Notes: generated from the letters alone by a model not told the origin. A DNA stretch of 64,000 nucleotides from Paramisgurnus dabryanus (GCF_030506205.2 NC_133352.1:1-64000); one strand, 5' to 3'; counted from the stretch's first letter, positions 49,296 through 61,663 are shown. Translations and numbers: made by a program.

Positions 49296-51701
49296 TAACA
49301 ACTATAGTGTATACAGCTCTTGCATTAGAAGTCCCACAATCAGTTATAAAAGAGTTGGATATTATTTTGTTTAATTTCATATGGAAGAACAGATCGCATT
49401 ACATTAATAATTCAATTCTATGTAATCCAGTTGAGAAAGGAGGATACAATTTTTTTTACTAGATTTTAATACTGCTAACTGTGTTTTTAAAAATAAGTGG
49501 ATAAAAAGTTACTGAAGTTGCAAAGGAAGTATATGGAACATCATACCAGAAAAGATTTTAAAGAAATTGGGTTGTTTGGAATTGTTTTTGCGATACAATT
49601 TTGATATAAACAAGGGTTCCCATAAAACTGTCAGGTTTCCATAAACAGGTTTGTTTATCTTGGATGCTCATATATAAACATAACTTTTCTCCACATAGAT
49701 ATGTTATTTGGAATAACAAGAATATTCTATACAAGAAACAGATCCTTATTTTATAGAAATTGGTATGATAATAATATAATATTAGTGAGGCAGTTATTTA
49801 AAGCCCCACTGTGTAGGATCTACTCCCATCTAGCGGTAAAAATCTATATGACAACCAACTGATTATTAGTTTCTAGCCCCCACCATTCGGAACGCGTTTT
49901 AACTAGTACGGTGGCCCTGTCATGTCAAGGTTAACATGGCTTCCAGTAGCTAAAGCTAAAGCAATGAAAAAAATGAACAATTTGCAATCGTGTGATCCGT
50001 CAAAGCACACAGATTTATGTTAAACATGTAAAAAGTCTGATTGTCATGATATGTCCGCTTAAAATCACATACAAAAAACAACCATAAACGTAGTTTAGAC
50101 ACTCCTTTTTCATCCACGCGAGGAAAAATATCACAGGGGCTGTTACACTTGGTATTTAGATGTGTTTTCGTCGATCAGATCACAAGTGGACGAGAGAGAC
50201 ACATTACGTTTACACTTGGTGTTTAAATCCGTCTCTTTTTGTCCATTTTCGACCGCTTCTTTTCAGATTACTGAGGAGATGGTCTGTGGACGAGACCCTC
50301 TCCTGTCATTTAATCATTGGCTGGAGTAATCACAGGTTTAAATGGACGCGAAACTAATATGTCAGAGTCCAATGCTTATGTTTTAAGTGTATATGTTGTC
50401 CGTGTATATGTAAGAGCTTTCTCTGATATTGGTGAAATAAGATTGCACAACTTTCACACGCTTGTAAAATGAAACCAACGACGCGCAGATCAGCGGCGTT
50501 TTATCAATGAAAGGCTAAAAATAGCGCTGTCACCGTGTGTTTGTGCTAGAGGTCAGAAAATATGAAAAACATTTATCTCAGTACCTCAGATTACATAAAT
50601 GGGCGGAGAGACGGCGTGTTCGAGCACACAAAACCACATGCGTGTTTACAGTAACTGCATAACCATGCTATAGTTAGCCAAGGAACTATAAAACTTCAAG
50701 TTTACAACATGGACTGTATAGATGTAAACGAATATGCTGAATTACCTGTGGTGAAGATATAAAGTAACTTAGCAACTTCAGTGTCCATTGAGCCCCATCT
50801 TGGAAAACTAACTCCAATATTGACTTTGGTCTTGATGTTTTTCCTGTCGCGTTGTTGTTTAAAATCCCCGTTTCGCTTCCTTGGCGACTTGTTTTAATGT
50901 CCTCGAGAATATGTCTTCAACAGGCTTTCAATTCAAAGCATTAGATCGCAGGTAACACGGCGTGCAGCCGAAGGATTCAGTCTACGCAGGTCGCAGGCTG
51001 CATACGTCATCAAGCCTGGTTTATTTAAATTAACTGAGCATTACATTCGCAAGTCATAAGCATATTACATCAATTTACAATTAACTAAGAATAATTGTCA
51101 GCTTTATAATTGTTAATATTCTGAAAGAAGTCTGTCTTGATGACGTATACCGCCTACACATGCAACCTCCGTGCAACCAGCGTGAGTGTAGTCTGAAAGC
51201 GCGAAAGGCGGAGCTTGAATTTCAGGAATGTCCCTCGTCGGCGAATGTATTTCAAAGATGGAGGCACAACATGGATTCAGCCAGAGAGCGCTACGGCGGT
51301 ATGTATTTTAAATAGCAGATTCTACACTAACGAGAATACTTTCATTAGTGGGGTGGAAGTAATTACACATGAATGAGCACATACTTTTGAAAGAAAACAT
51401 GGGTTTTTGCTAAGAATTAACTAAAATAAGTACACAGTGGAGCTTTAAAGATGATGGTCACCTCTTTAATTATTGTGAATTCCTCAATCATTATAAGATT
51501 CCAGTAACTGCTAAGGACTTTGCAGTTGTATTTGATGCCATACCTAGTGGACTTATTCAACTCTGTCAATGTTATACATCTTATGATTGTAACTCCTTAC
51601 ATAATACTGAGTTATGTATTAATGGAGTAAATATTCTAGAAAAAAATTTGTATAACTTTTTTATAAGAACAGAAATGAATGTAGAAATAATATTTGCCTA
51701 G
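49296..51701 (+). pseudogene. LINE relic interrupted by a TTAA-flanked element (L unit 7)
   Basis: The same L1/Tx1-like relic, split at the QLFKDDG codons: the left part ends at TTATTTAA (49801) and the right part resumes at 51445. It is otherwise very close to the L unit 5 copy. Confidence 0.7.
49802..51444 (+). mobile_element. TTAA-flanked element (family 2), 1643 bp
   Basis: It starts AGCCCCACTGTGTA and ends TACACAGTGGAGCT, inverted with one mismatch, with TTAA on both sides (49798-49801 and 51445-51448). L units 2 and 5 show the empty site TTATTTAAAGATG; because of it a TTTAAA duplication cannot be excluded. It is less AT-rich than the host unit. Nested inside is an inverted pair, CATACGTCATCAAG (51001-51014) and CTTGATGACGTAT (51136-51148). 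Near 50145-50225 two similar TTACACTTGG-TTTA blocks suggest another small insertion. No transposase frame; the 65-residue frame at 50160 is not recognised. Confidence 0.8.
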
Positions 51702-52085
51702 ATGTAAACCATACTAATCTCCAGTTCAACCTTTAAACAAGTTTTAATTTAAACTATTTGATTGTAATAATATAGTAGTGAGTTTGTAAAACTAATATAT
51801 ATAAATTGTTCATATTTTAATTTGATAACAGAAGTAGAGATAATTAGATTTTATTTCAAGTTAATAGACACATTCACTTGAATTCAAAATAAAATGTATA
51901 ATACAGTGAAAAGTCTTGATGATGACAACTATAATTATTACTCGATTATTTGTCATTTAATACTATTGTTGTTTTTTTAATAGAAAACAGTTTTAATACA
52001 TTTTGATGATTTGATTATAAAATAAAATAGATATAGTACAGTAAATTCACAAAATTCTTTTTCATATAAACATAAACATCTAGAG

Positions 52086-52284
52086 CAGTACTTTCAAACT
52101 CAGTGAAAAGCAGTGGTTTCTCAAGACCCAATGCTCGGCACATTTTGTATGATTCTCTCATCTGACACAATCAGTTCAGTTCATAAAAATCTCTACTTAT
52201 CATTAAAGTAGATTTGTTTAAAATAGAAGACTTTTGTATATGTGCAGAGCAGTGGGCCTCCAGGAATAATTTTGAGAACCACTG
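52086..52284 (+). mobile_element. hAT-type miniature element, L unit 7 copy
   Basis: Orthologous copy with ATCTAGAG / ATCTAGGG flanks. Confidence 0.72.
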
Positions 52285-52609
52285 ATCTAGGGTACAGTTA
52301 ACGTAACACCTGTTGTTCTAGATGCAAATATTTCCAGAATGATGAGCCAAAAATCCTCACAGACACTTGAGAACATAAGACAAACAGGCCCATCAGTTTA
52401 GTTGTAATCGCACACCATTACACTGGACACGTACATGGTTAATGCTGGCTGGCTGTTGGTCACATGTTTTCTAAGATATGTAATTATCCTAATAGACCCT
52501 TATAAGAATCTGAAAGCAGATGTTATGTGCAAAATAACAAATAGGTCGGACAAATATTTATGTGTCGTATACATATGCTTTAGTCATCATTCCTTGTTCT
52601 TATGTTATA

Positions 52610-52623
52610 GCGCCACCTAGTGG
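52610..52623 (-). promoter_or_regulatory. CTCF core match in L unit 7
   Basis: The minus strand reads CCACTAGGTGGCGC. Confidence 0.5.
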
Positions 52624-53978
52624 ACAATCTCTGCAATTTTTTGTATATGACCTGGGCCTAGGTCTATGCATATGTGTACCAAGTTTCGTGTTGATATCTG
52701 ATTCCTATCATAAATGATAGCCATTTAAGTATTTGTGGCACCACCTCTTCGTACTTTTAACCGTGGTGTTGCGACAACGAGTGCAAAGTTCAACTTTTTT
52801 TTGATAATTATTGATATTCAGTGTCTAAGGAATATTCCAGCACTGGATTGGTTCAGATCGGTCAAAAAACCTAGGACTAGTTCGCAAAAGTAGGTTTAAA
52901 AGAAAATGATGAATATCTAACAAACGATTCGACTGAGACAAGTGCTTCTTGAGGAAAAGTTGTTCATTGTAAGTACCTCTATTTAATGATATGAAGATCT
53001 TGTTGCTATCTGAAACACTGCATAATACACAATCACTTAAACACTGAAAAAACGTGATAGCGCCTCCCGGAGGCCGAATTTTTTCTTACTCTGCACAGAC
53101 CTTCATGGCCAAGAGACAAACAGGACCACCGCGTTTCGTTTCGATCGGCCTCCGTTAACCCTGTCTAACAGCTGCTTTTCCTTGATTGGCCGATGGCGGC
53201 CATGTTTTTTGATCCAAGCGAAATTCCTTTTACACATAGATAGTACCGTAGACCAGGAGCACCGGTGCCAAATGTCAAGTTGATCGGTCGCACATTTCTG
53301 TAGTTACAGACCTTCAAAGTTGAGGTGGTCTTATAGCGCCAGCTAGTGGTCAAGCGGCGCAATTTTTGTTTCGTGACCCCAGAATAGTCCATTGTATATG
53401 TGTACCAAATTTGGTGTTGATACCTCTTTCCAATCCCAAGTTATAGCCATTTAAGTCCAAGAGGCTCCGCCCATTGGGGGCGTTTGGGCGTGGCTTGACG
53501 ACGGCGAGTCTAAAGTTCCACTTTTTTTTGATAACTTTTCATATTCACACTCCAAGGAATATTACAGCACTGGAACGGTTCCGATCGGACGAAAAACCTA
53601 GGACTAGTTCGTTTTTATTTTTTTCGACAAAATCGAAAATAGCGAAAAAATTTTCATGGCGGAAATGAAATCGGAGATATACGTTTTGTTCGACTTGACG
53701 CAATGATTCCAGTGATATAAGACACTTGACATTTGGACAAGATTTGTGGGAGTTATGATCATCAACGCGTTTGTTATTGCTATAGCGCCACCTATAGGCC
53801 AATCGGGTTGATACTCTATCAACCTCTCCCCAAATTGGGTCCTACCATTTGACCAAGTTTCAAGTCTCTAGGCCTTACGGTTTGGTCTGCACGTTCCGTT
53901 TTACGGCAAAATAATAATAATAAATAAAAATCTTAACAATTACAATAGGGTTTCAGCCCTACGGGCTTGAACCCCTAA

Positions 53979-54038
53979 TAATAATAAAAACCTTGGCAAT
54001 TACAATAGGGTTTCAGCACTTCGTGCTTGAACCCCTAA
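53979..54038 (+). repeat. Extra solitary 3' end appended after L unit 7
   Basis: After the complete hairpin end at 53978 come TAATAATAAAAACCTTGGC, AATTACAATAGGG and a second hairpin whose stem is AGCAC/GTGCT (54003-54038), distinct from the AGCCC/GGGCT stem just before it. A body-less 3' terminus, comparable to 34690-34776. Confidence 0.8.
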
Positions 54039-54417
54039 ATATAGCTGCTAGCAGCGATTATCGGGGTTCAAGCCATTTAGATCACAAGACGTTTAAGGAC
54101 ATGGCCATATAGATATTCTGCATTGTATACTGTACACACACACGTTTACCTGAGAAAGGAGAAACAAGACTGTTAAAGAACAAGACTTAATATTGACATG
54201 GTTATACACTCATTTGGTATGTAGTTTTTTTTTATAAAAAACAAAAAATATATAATTCTTACTGCAAATGTCGTGTAAGTGCCTCCAAAATTATGTTCAC
54301 GTTTCACAGCTATCATAAAATGACATGAGTGTTAAAACTGATAACTCAGAACAATTGAAGTGGTAGTCTTTCACTAAATGTGATTTTAATATTATAACAG
54401 TAAAATCATGAAGTTAA

Positions 54418-54796
54418 AGGTGCAGTGTGTACATTTTAGCGGCACCTAGTGGTGAGGTCACGAATTGCAACCAATGGCTTAGTCCACTGCTCACCCCTCG
54501 CTTTTGAAACACATAGAGAAGCTACAGTAGCCGCCACCAGACAAACATGTCATCGTCGGAAACAACTTAGTAAAAAAATTTGTCCGTTAAGGGCTTCTGT
54601 AGAAAAATGGCGGCACAAAATGGTGACTTCTATGTAAGGGGACCCTCAGTGTATGTAGATAAAAAGGTCTCGTTCTAAGGTAATAAACACATACCGGTTC
54701 ATTATGAAAGGTCTTTATACACCCCTGATAATATAGTTTTGTATATAATTTTGCATTTTCGTCAAGAGATCCTTCTAAAAATTACACACTGCACCT
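54418..54796 (+). mobile_element. TTAA-flanked miniature element (family 1), L unit 8 copy
   Basis: 379 bp, both TTAA flanks intact (54414-54417 and 54797-54800). The right end reads ATTACACACTGCACCT. Confidence 0.78.
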
Positions 54797-55734
54797 TTAA
54801 ATGTGTACAGAGTTCTATTAATAGTAGACTTAGTTAAAGAGTAATCATCTTCTGGGTTTTCTGTGAGTGCAAATGTCAGCCAGTGATTGATCCTCTACAG
54901 CCATCTAGTGGACATAACGGAAAATTGCACCTAAAAATCACAATAAGGAATTTGAGTATATTGCCAGATCTCAATAATACTTGTATGCTTTGTCATAAGC
55001 TTTAGGGGCCGTTCGTCAGGGCCGTTTTCAAAATGACTGTGTGATAGCTATACTTCTGCAAAGTTGTTTTTGTATTTGTATTATACAGTGTAGAGAAAAT
55101 TGTACTGCACTGGCTTTACTGTTGTTGAGTGTAAGAACTGAAACAATTTAATAAAACAAAACCAGATACGTTATCTGAATGGTGGATGGTGTTATTAAAT
55201 TGTGTCAATAACAAATATCATTTCATTTAGCAGATTCATGTTCATGTCCTTTAATCGAGTACCATGAAGGCTTTCTGTTTTCATTAGGTAAATAAAGTGA
55301 GGTATGCAAGTTATTAAACCGTATATATTTTTATGGACAAAAGGAACATATACACAAATATGCTCTGCACATTTTGTATGTTTCTCTCATCTGAAACAGT
55401 CATTTTAATTCATAGAGATCTAGGTCTTACTAAATGGTTGCTTGTTTAAATCTTTTAGACTATTTTTTTAAACAAAAGTAATTGTTCTTATAGAACATAT
55501 ATATTCTTTGACATAGATATGATGTGCAAACATACAAGTTTTTCAGATGACAGCCTCTGTCATATTATAGTAGGCCTAAAAATAGTACTAAAGCTGTACA
55601 TTTTTTATATTTAACAACTGGCTATGTCCATACATAACTGATCCAGATGTGTTGTTTATATCAAATGGAGTTAATAACAAATATGATGTCATTAAGCAAA
55701 TGTCAGTCAGATTTGCTATTAAGCACTTATTTGT

Positions 55735-56114
55735 AAATAGAAAATAGAAAATAGATTAGAATACTAACTTTTAAATCTAGATTAAAAACACATCTGTTTA
55801 ACTCTGCATTTACTGAATGAGCACTGTGCTGCTTTACACTGACTGCACCTTTAACTCAAGCCACTATTACTCCTGTTTTATTCTGTTTAACATTTTAAAC
55901 TGTTTTTATTAAAATCACATTCATTTTCTTTAATTGTTATTCAAAATTCTCATGTATCTTTTTTTATTGTGATTTTATTGTGTATCTATTATTTTTAAAT
56001 TTTCTTTTTTCTCTTTTATATATTGTTTTCTCATTTCTATGTAAAGCACTTTGAATGACCTCTGTGTATGAAATGTGCTATACAAATAAACTTGCCTTGC
56101 CTTGCCTTGCCTTG
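55735..56114 (+). mobile_element. 5'-truncated LINE 3' end, L unit 8 copy
   Basis: Equivalent to 43302-43673 with an intact FKSRLKTHLFNSAFTE and stop. The 5' junction has an extra AAATAGA repeat followed by ATAGATTAGAATACTA, which also occurs in native DNA near 56270. Confidence 0.75.
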
Positions 56115-56408
56115 TGTTCACACACGTGCTGTGCTAGAGTAAGTTTTCAGTAAACATTTATATTTAAAATAACCAAGTGTATCATAACATTACAATTTCA
56201 TTGCAATAATTCTATAAACAATTATTGAAAACTTTATAAGACACAGCATGACGTGTTTATGTTATGGAAAATAGATTAGAATACTAAAGCTACTGATAAC
56301 CAAATATTTATTCTCTTTATGTGTGATTATTAGTTATTATTTCTAATGTTGGCCTATTATTGTTCTTTAAGGATCCACATATTTACAGCAATCTTTTTCA
56401 TACCTTTA

Positions 56409-56589
56409 AGGCCAGTTCACACTGGTCAGACAACTACCAACTCCAACAGACACCAACAGACAACCACATTCTAAAGTCTCATTTACTTTGATCCAACATC
56501 TTCCAACAGGAGTTTCACACTGGTCAGACAGACTCCAGACTCCAACAGACGCGTCTGTTGGAGTCTGTCTGACCAGTGTGAAGTGGCCT
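56409..56589 (+). mobile_element. Palindromic TTA-flanked miniature element, L unit 8 copy
   Basis: 181 bp; TTA at 56406-56408 and 56590-56592. The interior near the right end contains a perfect palindrome around ACGCGT (CCAACAGACGCGTCTGTTGG), so this copy can form a stronger secondary hairpin than the L unit 6 copy. Confidence 0.82.
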
Positions 56590-57518
56590 TTAGGATTTGA
56601 AGAATTCTAAGACAACATTTGAAGCTTTATAACTTCATAGGGTTGCTTCCCACAGGTTTAAATTGATGCATGACTAGCCATTAGTTATGTAAAAACATTT
56701 AGGTACTTTTTACAAACAAACCTTATGAAAAACATTACTGGTGTACATCTTAAGACAAAACTATGGCCCAGATATATTTAAAGGTAGGCCAGTGTAAGCT
56801 ATTTTCAAGTAAGATAACTAAAACTTAAGCCTTAATTTTAGTCTGTAACTACACTTAAACCAATGGTCAGTAACATGAATCTCTAAGACTAGTATTCAAA
56901 GTTAGTCATACATTTTTGTCTTCATGATTGAACATAACTGCTTTAAGTATCATGTGAAAAAATATTTAAATTATTTAAATTATATTTAAATCCAAATAGT
57001 AAGACTGATTAGCCCTAACTAACTACTAGTTCTTCAGACTAGTCCTTAAAACACAGTCTTTACTTAATGGCTACTGTATGTTTATTCAACCAGCCCTAGT
57101 CTTGGAAAGACATATATTGTCTGATCTTAATAAAACTGTTAATATTTTGTCATAAGCTTCACATTACTAGTTAATTAGTTAGATATACTTAGTCTGGCCC
57201 ATTTTGAAAAGTCACATTTCAAAATGCTTGAATTGATTACCTCAAGTCTTTTAGTTTTAATGAGGTAAATGACTGCAAATCATTAAATCTTATAATAATT
57301 TTCATGCAGATGCAAACCCATGGACAAAAGGAACATAACAGCAGCTACAAATGAAATAAAGAATACATGTTACAAATGGTGCCCACTTCACTATGTGACA
57401 TCACATCAAATCCAGTAATACAACGGCAAAATTTTATTTTATGTTTCATATTGATATTTGCCCAGATAGTACAGCAAATTCATAAAATTGTTTTTCATAT
57501 AAACATAAACATCTAGAG

Positions 57519-57716
57519 CAGTACTTTCAACTCAGTGAACCGCAGTGGTTTCTCAAGACCCAATGCTCGGCACATTTTGTATGTTTCTCTCATCTGACAC
57601 AATCAGTTCAGTTCATACAAATCTCTACTGATGATTAAAGTAGATTTGTTTAAAATAGAAGACTTTCGTATATGTGCAGAGCAGTGGGCCTCCAGGAATA
57701 ATTTTGAGAACCATTG
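57519..57716 (+). mobile_element. hAT-type miniature element, L unit 8 copy
   Basis: Shares the drifted GAGAACCATTG right end with L unit 6, which confirms their common descent. Confidence 0.7.
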
Positions 57717-58042
57717 ATCTAGGGCACAGTTAACGTAACTCCCGTTGTTCTAGATGCAAATATTTCCGGAATGATGAGCCAAAAATCATCAAAGACACTT
57801 GAGAACATAAGACAAACAGGCCCATCAGTTTAGTTGTAATGGCACACCATTACGCTGGACTCGTACATGGTTAATGATGGCTGGCTGTTGGTCGTCATGT
57901 TTTCTAAGATATGTAATTATCCTAAAAGACCCTTATAAGAATCTGAAAGCAGATGTTATGTGCAAAATAAAAAGTAGGTCAGACAAATATTTATGTGTTG
58001 TATACATATGCTATAGTTATCGTTATTTTTTCTTAGGTTATA

Positions 58043-58056
58043 GCGCCACCTAGTGG
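58043..58056 (-). promoter_or_regulatory. CTCF core match in L unit 8
   Basis: The minus strand reads CCACTAGGTGGCGC. Confidence 0.5.
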
Positions 58057-59423
58057 ACAATCTCTGCAATTTTTTGCATGTGACCTTGGCCTGGGTCTAT
58101 ACATATGTGTACCAAGTTTCGTGTTGATATCTCATTCCTATCATAAATGATAGCCATTGTAGTATTTGTGGCACCGCCTCTTCGTACTTTTGACCGTGGT
58201 GTTGCGACAATGAGTGCAAAGTTAAACTTTTTTTTGATAGTTATTGATAATCAGTGTCTAAGGACTATTCCAGCACTGGATCGGTTCAGATCGGTCAAAA
58301 AACCTAGGACTAGTTCGCAAAAGTAGGTTTCAAAGAAAATGATGAATATCTAACAAACGATTCGACTGAGACAAGTGCTGCTTGAGGAAAAGTTGTTCAT
58401 TTTAAGTACCTCTATTAAATGATATGAGGATCTTGTTGATATCTGAAACACTGCATAATACACAATCACTTAAACACTGAAAAAACGTGATAGCGCCCTC
58501 CGGAGTCCGAATTTTTTCTTACTCTGCACAGACCTTCATGGCCAAGAGACAAACAGGCCCACCGCGTTTCATTTCGATCGGCCTCCGTTAACCCTGTCTA
58601 ATAGCTGCTTTTTATTGATTGGCCGATGGCGGCCATGTTTTTTGAGTTACGCAAAATTCCTTTTAAACATAGATAGTACCCCAGACCAGGAGCACACCTG
58701 TCAAATGTCAAGTTGATCGGTCCCATATTTCCGTAGTTACAGCCCTTCAAAGTTGAGGTGGTGTTATAGTGACAACTAGTGGTCAAGCGGCGCAATTTTT
58801 TGCACCTGACCTCAGAATAGTCCCCTGTATATGTGTACCAAATTTGGTGTCGATACCTCCTTCCCTTCCTAAGTTATAGCCATTTAAGATCAAGAGGCTC
58901 CGCTCATTGGGGGCGTTTGGGCGTGGCTTGACGACGGCGAGTCGAAAGTTAAACTTTTTTTTGATAACTTTTGATATTCACACTCCAAGGAATATTACGG
59001 CACTGGAACGGTTCCGATCGGACGAAAAACCTAGGACGAGTTCGTTTTTATTTTTTTTGACAAAATCGAAAATAGCGAAAAAATTTTCATGACGGAAATG
59101 AAATCGGAGATATACGTTTTGTTCGCCTTGACGCAAGGAATCCAGGGATATAAGACACTTGACATTTGGATAAGATTTGTGAAAGTTATGACCATCAACG
59201 CGTTTGTTATCGCTATAGCGCCACCTATGGGCCAATCGGGTTGATACTCTATCAACCTCTCCCCAAATTGGGTCCTACCATTTGGCCAAGTTTCAAGTCT
59301 CTAGGCCTTACGGTTTGGTCTGCACGTTCCGTTTTACGGCAGAATAATAATAACTAATAATAATAATAATAAAAACCTTGGCAATTACAATAGGGTTTCA
59401 GCACTTCGTGCTTGAACCCCTAA

Positions 59424-59492
59424 TAATAATAATAATAATAATAAAACAGACAAATACAATAGGTTTTCAGCACTTCGTGCTCGAAACCCTAA
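59424..59492 (+). repeat. Extra M-type 3' end appended after L unit 8
   Basis: A (TAA)n tract, AAAACAGACAAATACAATAGG, then the M-type hairpin and CGAAACCCTAA. Two 3' ends of different subfamilies therefore stand back to back before M unit 2. Confidence 0.8.
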
Positions 59493-59794
59493 TAATAATT
59501 AAAGCTGCAAGCAGCATTTACCGGGTTTCGAGCATTAAAGCACGTCAGAGACGTCAGACGTCGTCGACCAGGCTGATACACCACATTGCATGCAGAAAAA
59601 CGAAAGAGATGGTCAGAAACGGTTCATACAGAATATGTATGCTTACACACAGGTGCACCTATAGGACAAATATGTCACGTCCTTAATGTTAAGTCATTCA
59701 GATAATTTGTTAACAAGAATTAGTTTTTCAGATTTATACCGTAACATACAATTCAGAAATGGCCGTGTTTAGTTGAACTACAAGGCCATTGAGT

Positions 59795-59915
59795 CGTGGT
59801 ATGGTGCAATGGTGTAAACAGACTGCAGACATGCACATAAGGCACACACACAGCAGCGCAGCAAACCGCAAGGACCTACAGTGGACAGCAAACACAGCTG
59901 GAAAGATAATGCTTG
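59795..59915 (+). pseudogene. Short LINE ORF2 fragment
   Basis: One frame reads ESWYGAMV; another reads HSSAANRKDLQWTANTAGKIM. Together they resemble the WYG...RKALQRVVNTA-KI block that I know from the C-terminal part of fish non-LTR (L2/Rex-type) proteins, with a frameshift between. Only about 40 residues can be matched, so the call is tentative. Confidence 0.45.
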
Positions 59916-61649
59916 ACTTATTTAATGTCCTCCTTAATTGTGTTCTGATAACTCCAGGACTAAGCATAAGGCAAAACCTGGCATGTTTGGTATCGTTGGA
60001 CTCTGCAACAATTCAGGACTCCTGTGAAAAAAGTCCCATGAAAATACGGTGACTGCAGCCAAAGATTTAGGTTTCTAAAATATGCTTCCGACCACTAGGT
60101 GTTGGTGCAACAAAACTGCAGGCTCCCTCAGGTCCTGACTGCCATCAGAATTACCAAGTACTGTGTCATTACGCATACGTTTGGCGAAGATACAACCTTA
60201 AATACATTAGCTATCAGCAAAAAAACAGCTCTCATTCAGTGAAATTTCTCTGCTCTCTACTCACTTTTAAGTGAAAATAACAAATAACCACAGGGTGGCG
60301 CTACGACAAAATTGTGCATGCAACGTCAGTTCATGACTTTGTTACATCTAGCTAGTATCATGGCTGAACACTTTAGTTTAGTGAAAAAAACAGTTGTAAG
60401 ACCATTGGGCTCGCTCAATGTCAAAGGTTTTGTTCAATTATGAGGCCAACGAGTGGTGCAGGCATATTATTTTTTGGGTATTGCCTCAGACTTTGCTCAG
60501 CCATCAGCGTATCAAATCTGGTGAAAAAATGTCATTTCGTTGCGGAGGTATAACCATTTATGTGTAAAAAACACAAAATTTTGAGGTAATTTTTCGTTTT
60601 TTGCAATTTTCTGCCATTTCTGATAGAAATTTTAACATAACGCCAATAGACTTTTTTGTTCAGAAGGTAATGCAATGTTCTTCCTATGGTCGTTTAAAGT
60701 CGATCGGAATAATCCTCGCAGAGTTATTCGCGCATGTTTTGTAAGTGCTATTTTTGCTGTGCAGAACTAACTGTAAGGCGAAACCTGGCATGCTTGGTAT
60801 CGTAGGACTCGGAAACAATTCAGGATGCTAAAAAAATAACTCCCATGAAAATCTCTTGACCACAGATAAAGTTATAGGCGTGAAAGTTGCAACCATTGCA
60901 TAATCACAGTATTTAGTGCCATTTTCCCCGTTATAGCGCCATCTAGTGTCCAATCGGCGAGCTTTTTATATCACGACCTTAGACCGATGGCCGACACATA
61001 TGATTCAAGCCCCATCATGATATCTCAAACGCCTCTCGAGTTATGGCCGTTTAAATGTTTTAAGCTCCGCCCAGTTCGATTTTTGGCCACTCCTTGCGTG
61101 TTTGAATACAAATTTCAACTTTTTTTCGATAATTATTCATATTCCCACTCCACAGAATCAATCAGCTTTCGTTAGGTTCAGATCGGATGAAAAACCTAGG
61201 ACTAGTTCGCAAAAGTAGGTTTGAACGTTATCGCCAATAACTAACGAACCGTTTGATTGACAACAACGCTTTAAGAGGCAAAGTTTTTCGTCATGAACCG
61301 ATCTATCATATGATGTCATGTTTGTGTATGTATGTCAAACGTCACGTGATACAGGCACCGACATACGGTATTACGCCCCCTAGTGGCCAAATGACACCAT
61401 AATTCTTACAGACCTTCTAGAGCAGTACACAAACAAGCACAGTGAGTGTCGTTCTGATCGACCTTCGTTAACCCTGTCAAATCAGCCCTCACACTTCATT
61501 GGCCGATGACGGCCATGTTTTTGCAGATACGCCAATGTCCTTCTAGACCCTCATGGTACATTGCACAAAGACACACCATACCAAATATGAAGTGTATCGG
61601 GCTTACGGCTGTGTAGTGATAGCCATTTTCGACCCTCAAGCTTATTATA

Positions 61650-61663
61650 GCGCCACCTAGTGG
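61650..61663 (-). promoter_or_regulatory. CTCF core match in M unit 2
   Basis: The minus strand reads CCACTAGGTGGCGC. With 62992 (+) it forms a divergent pair at the right end of the window. Confidence 0.5.

Larger units (their letters stand above)
46919..53978 (+). repeat. L unit 7 (LINE subtype, with private TTAA element)
   Basis: A tandem copy of L unit 5 without the 37562 hAT but with a 1643-bp TTAA-flanked element at 49802-51444. Other content: TTAA family-3 element 47056-47589, truncated family-1 element near 47822, AT-rich non-coding DNA 47890-49290, hAT miniature element 52086-52284, CTCF core 52610-52623 (minus), module chain, and a TAC-loop hairpin at 53943-53978. Confidence 0.85.
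54039..59423 (+). repeat. L unit 8 (copy of L unit 6)
   Basis: It begins with the palindromic GCTGCTAGCAGC and carries the same nested set as L unit 6 (family-1 element, LINE tail, TTA element, hAT miniature element) and a CTCF core at 58043-58056 (minus). After an AATAATAACTAATAATAAT tract it ends in a hairpin of the AGCAC/GTGCT type at 59388-59423. L unit 6 lacks that end, so the final ~60 bp are an additional terminus. Confidence 0.85.

Noticed and set aside
60280..60300. CCACAGGGTGGCGC as a further CTCF site
   Set aside because: Two positions of CCASYAGRKGGCRS fail, so it was not counted.
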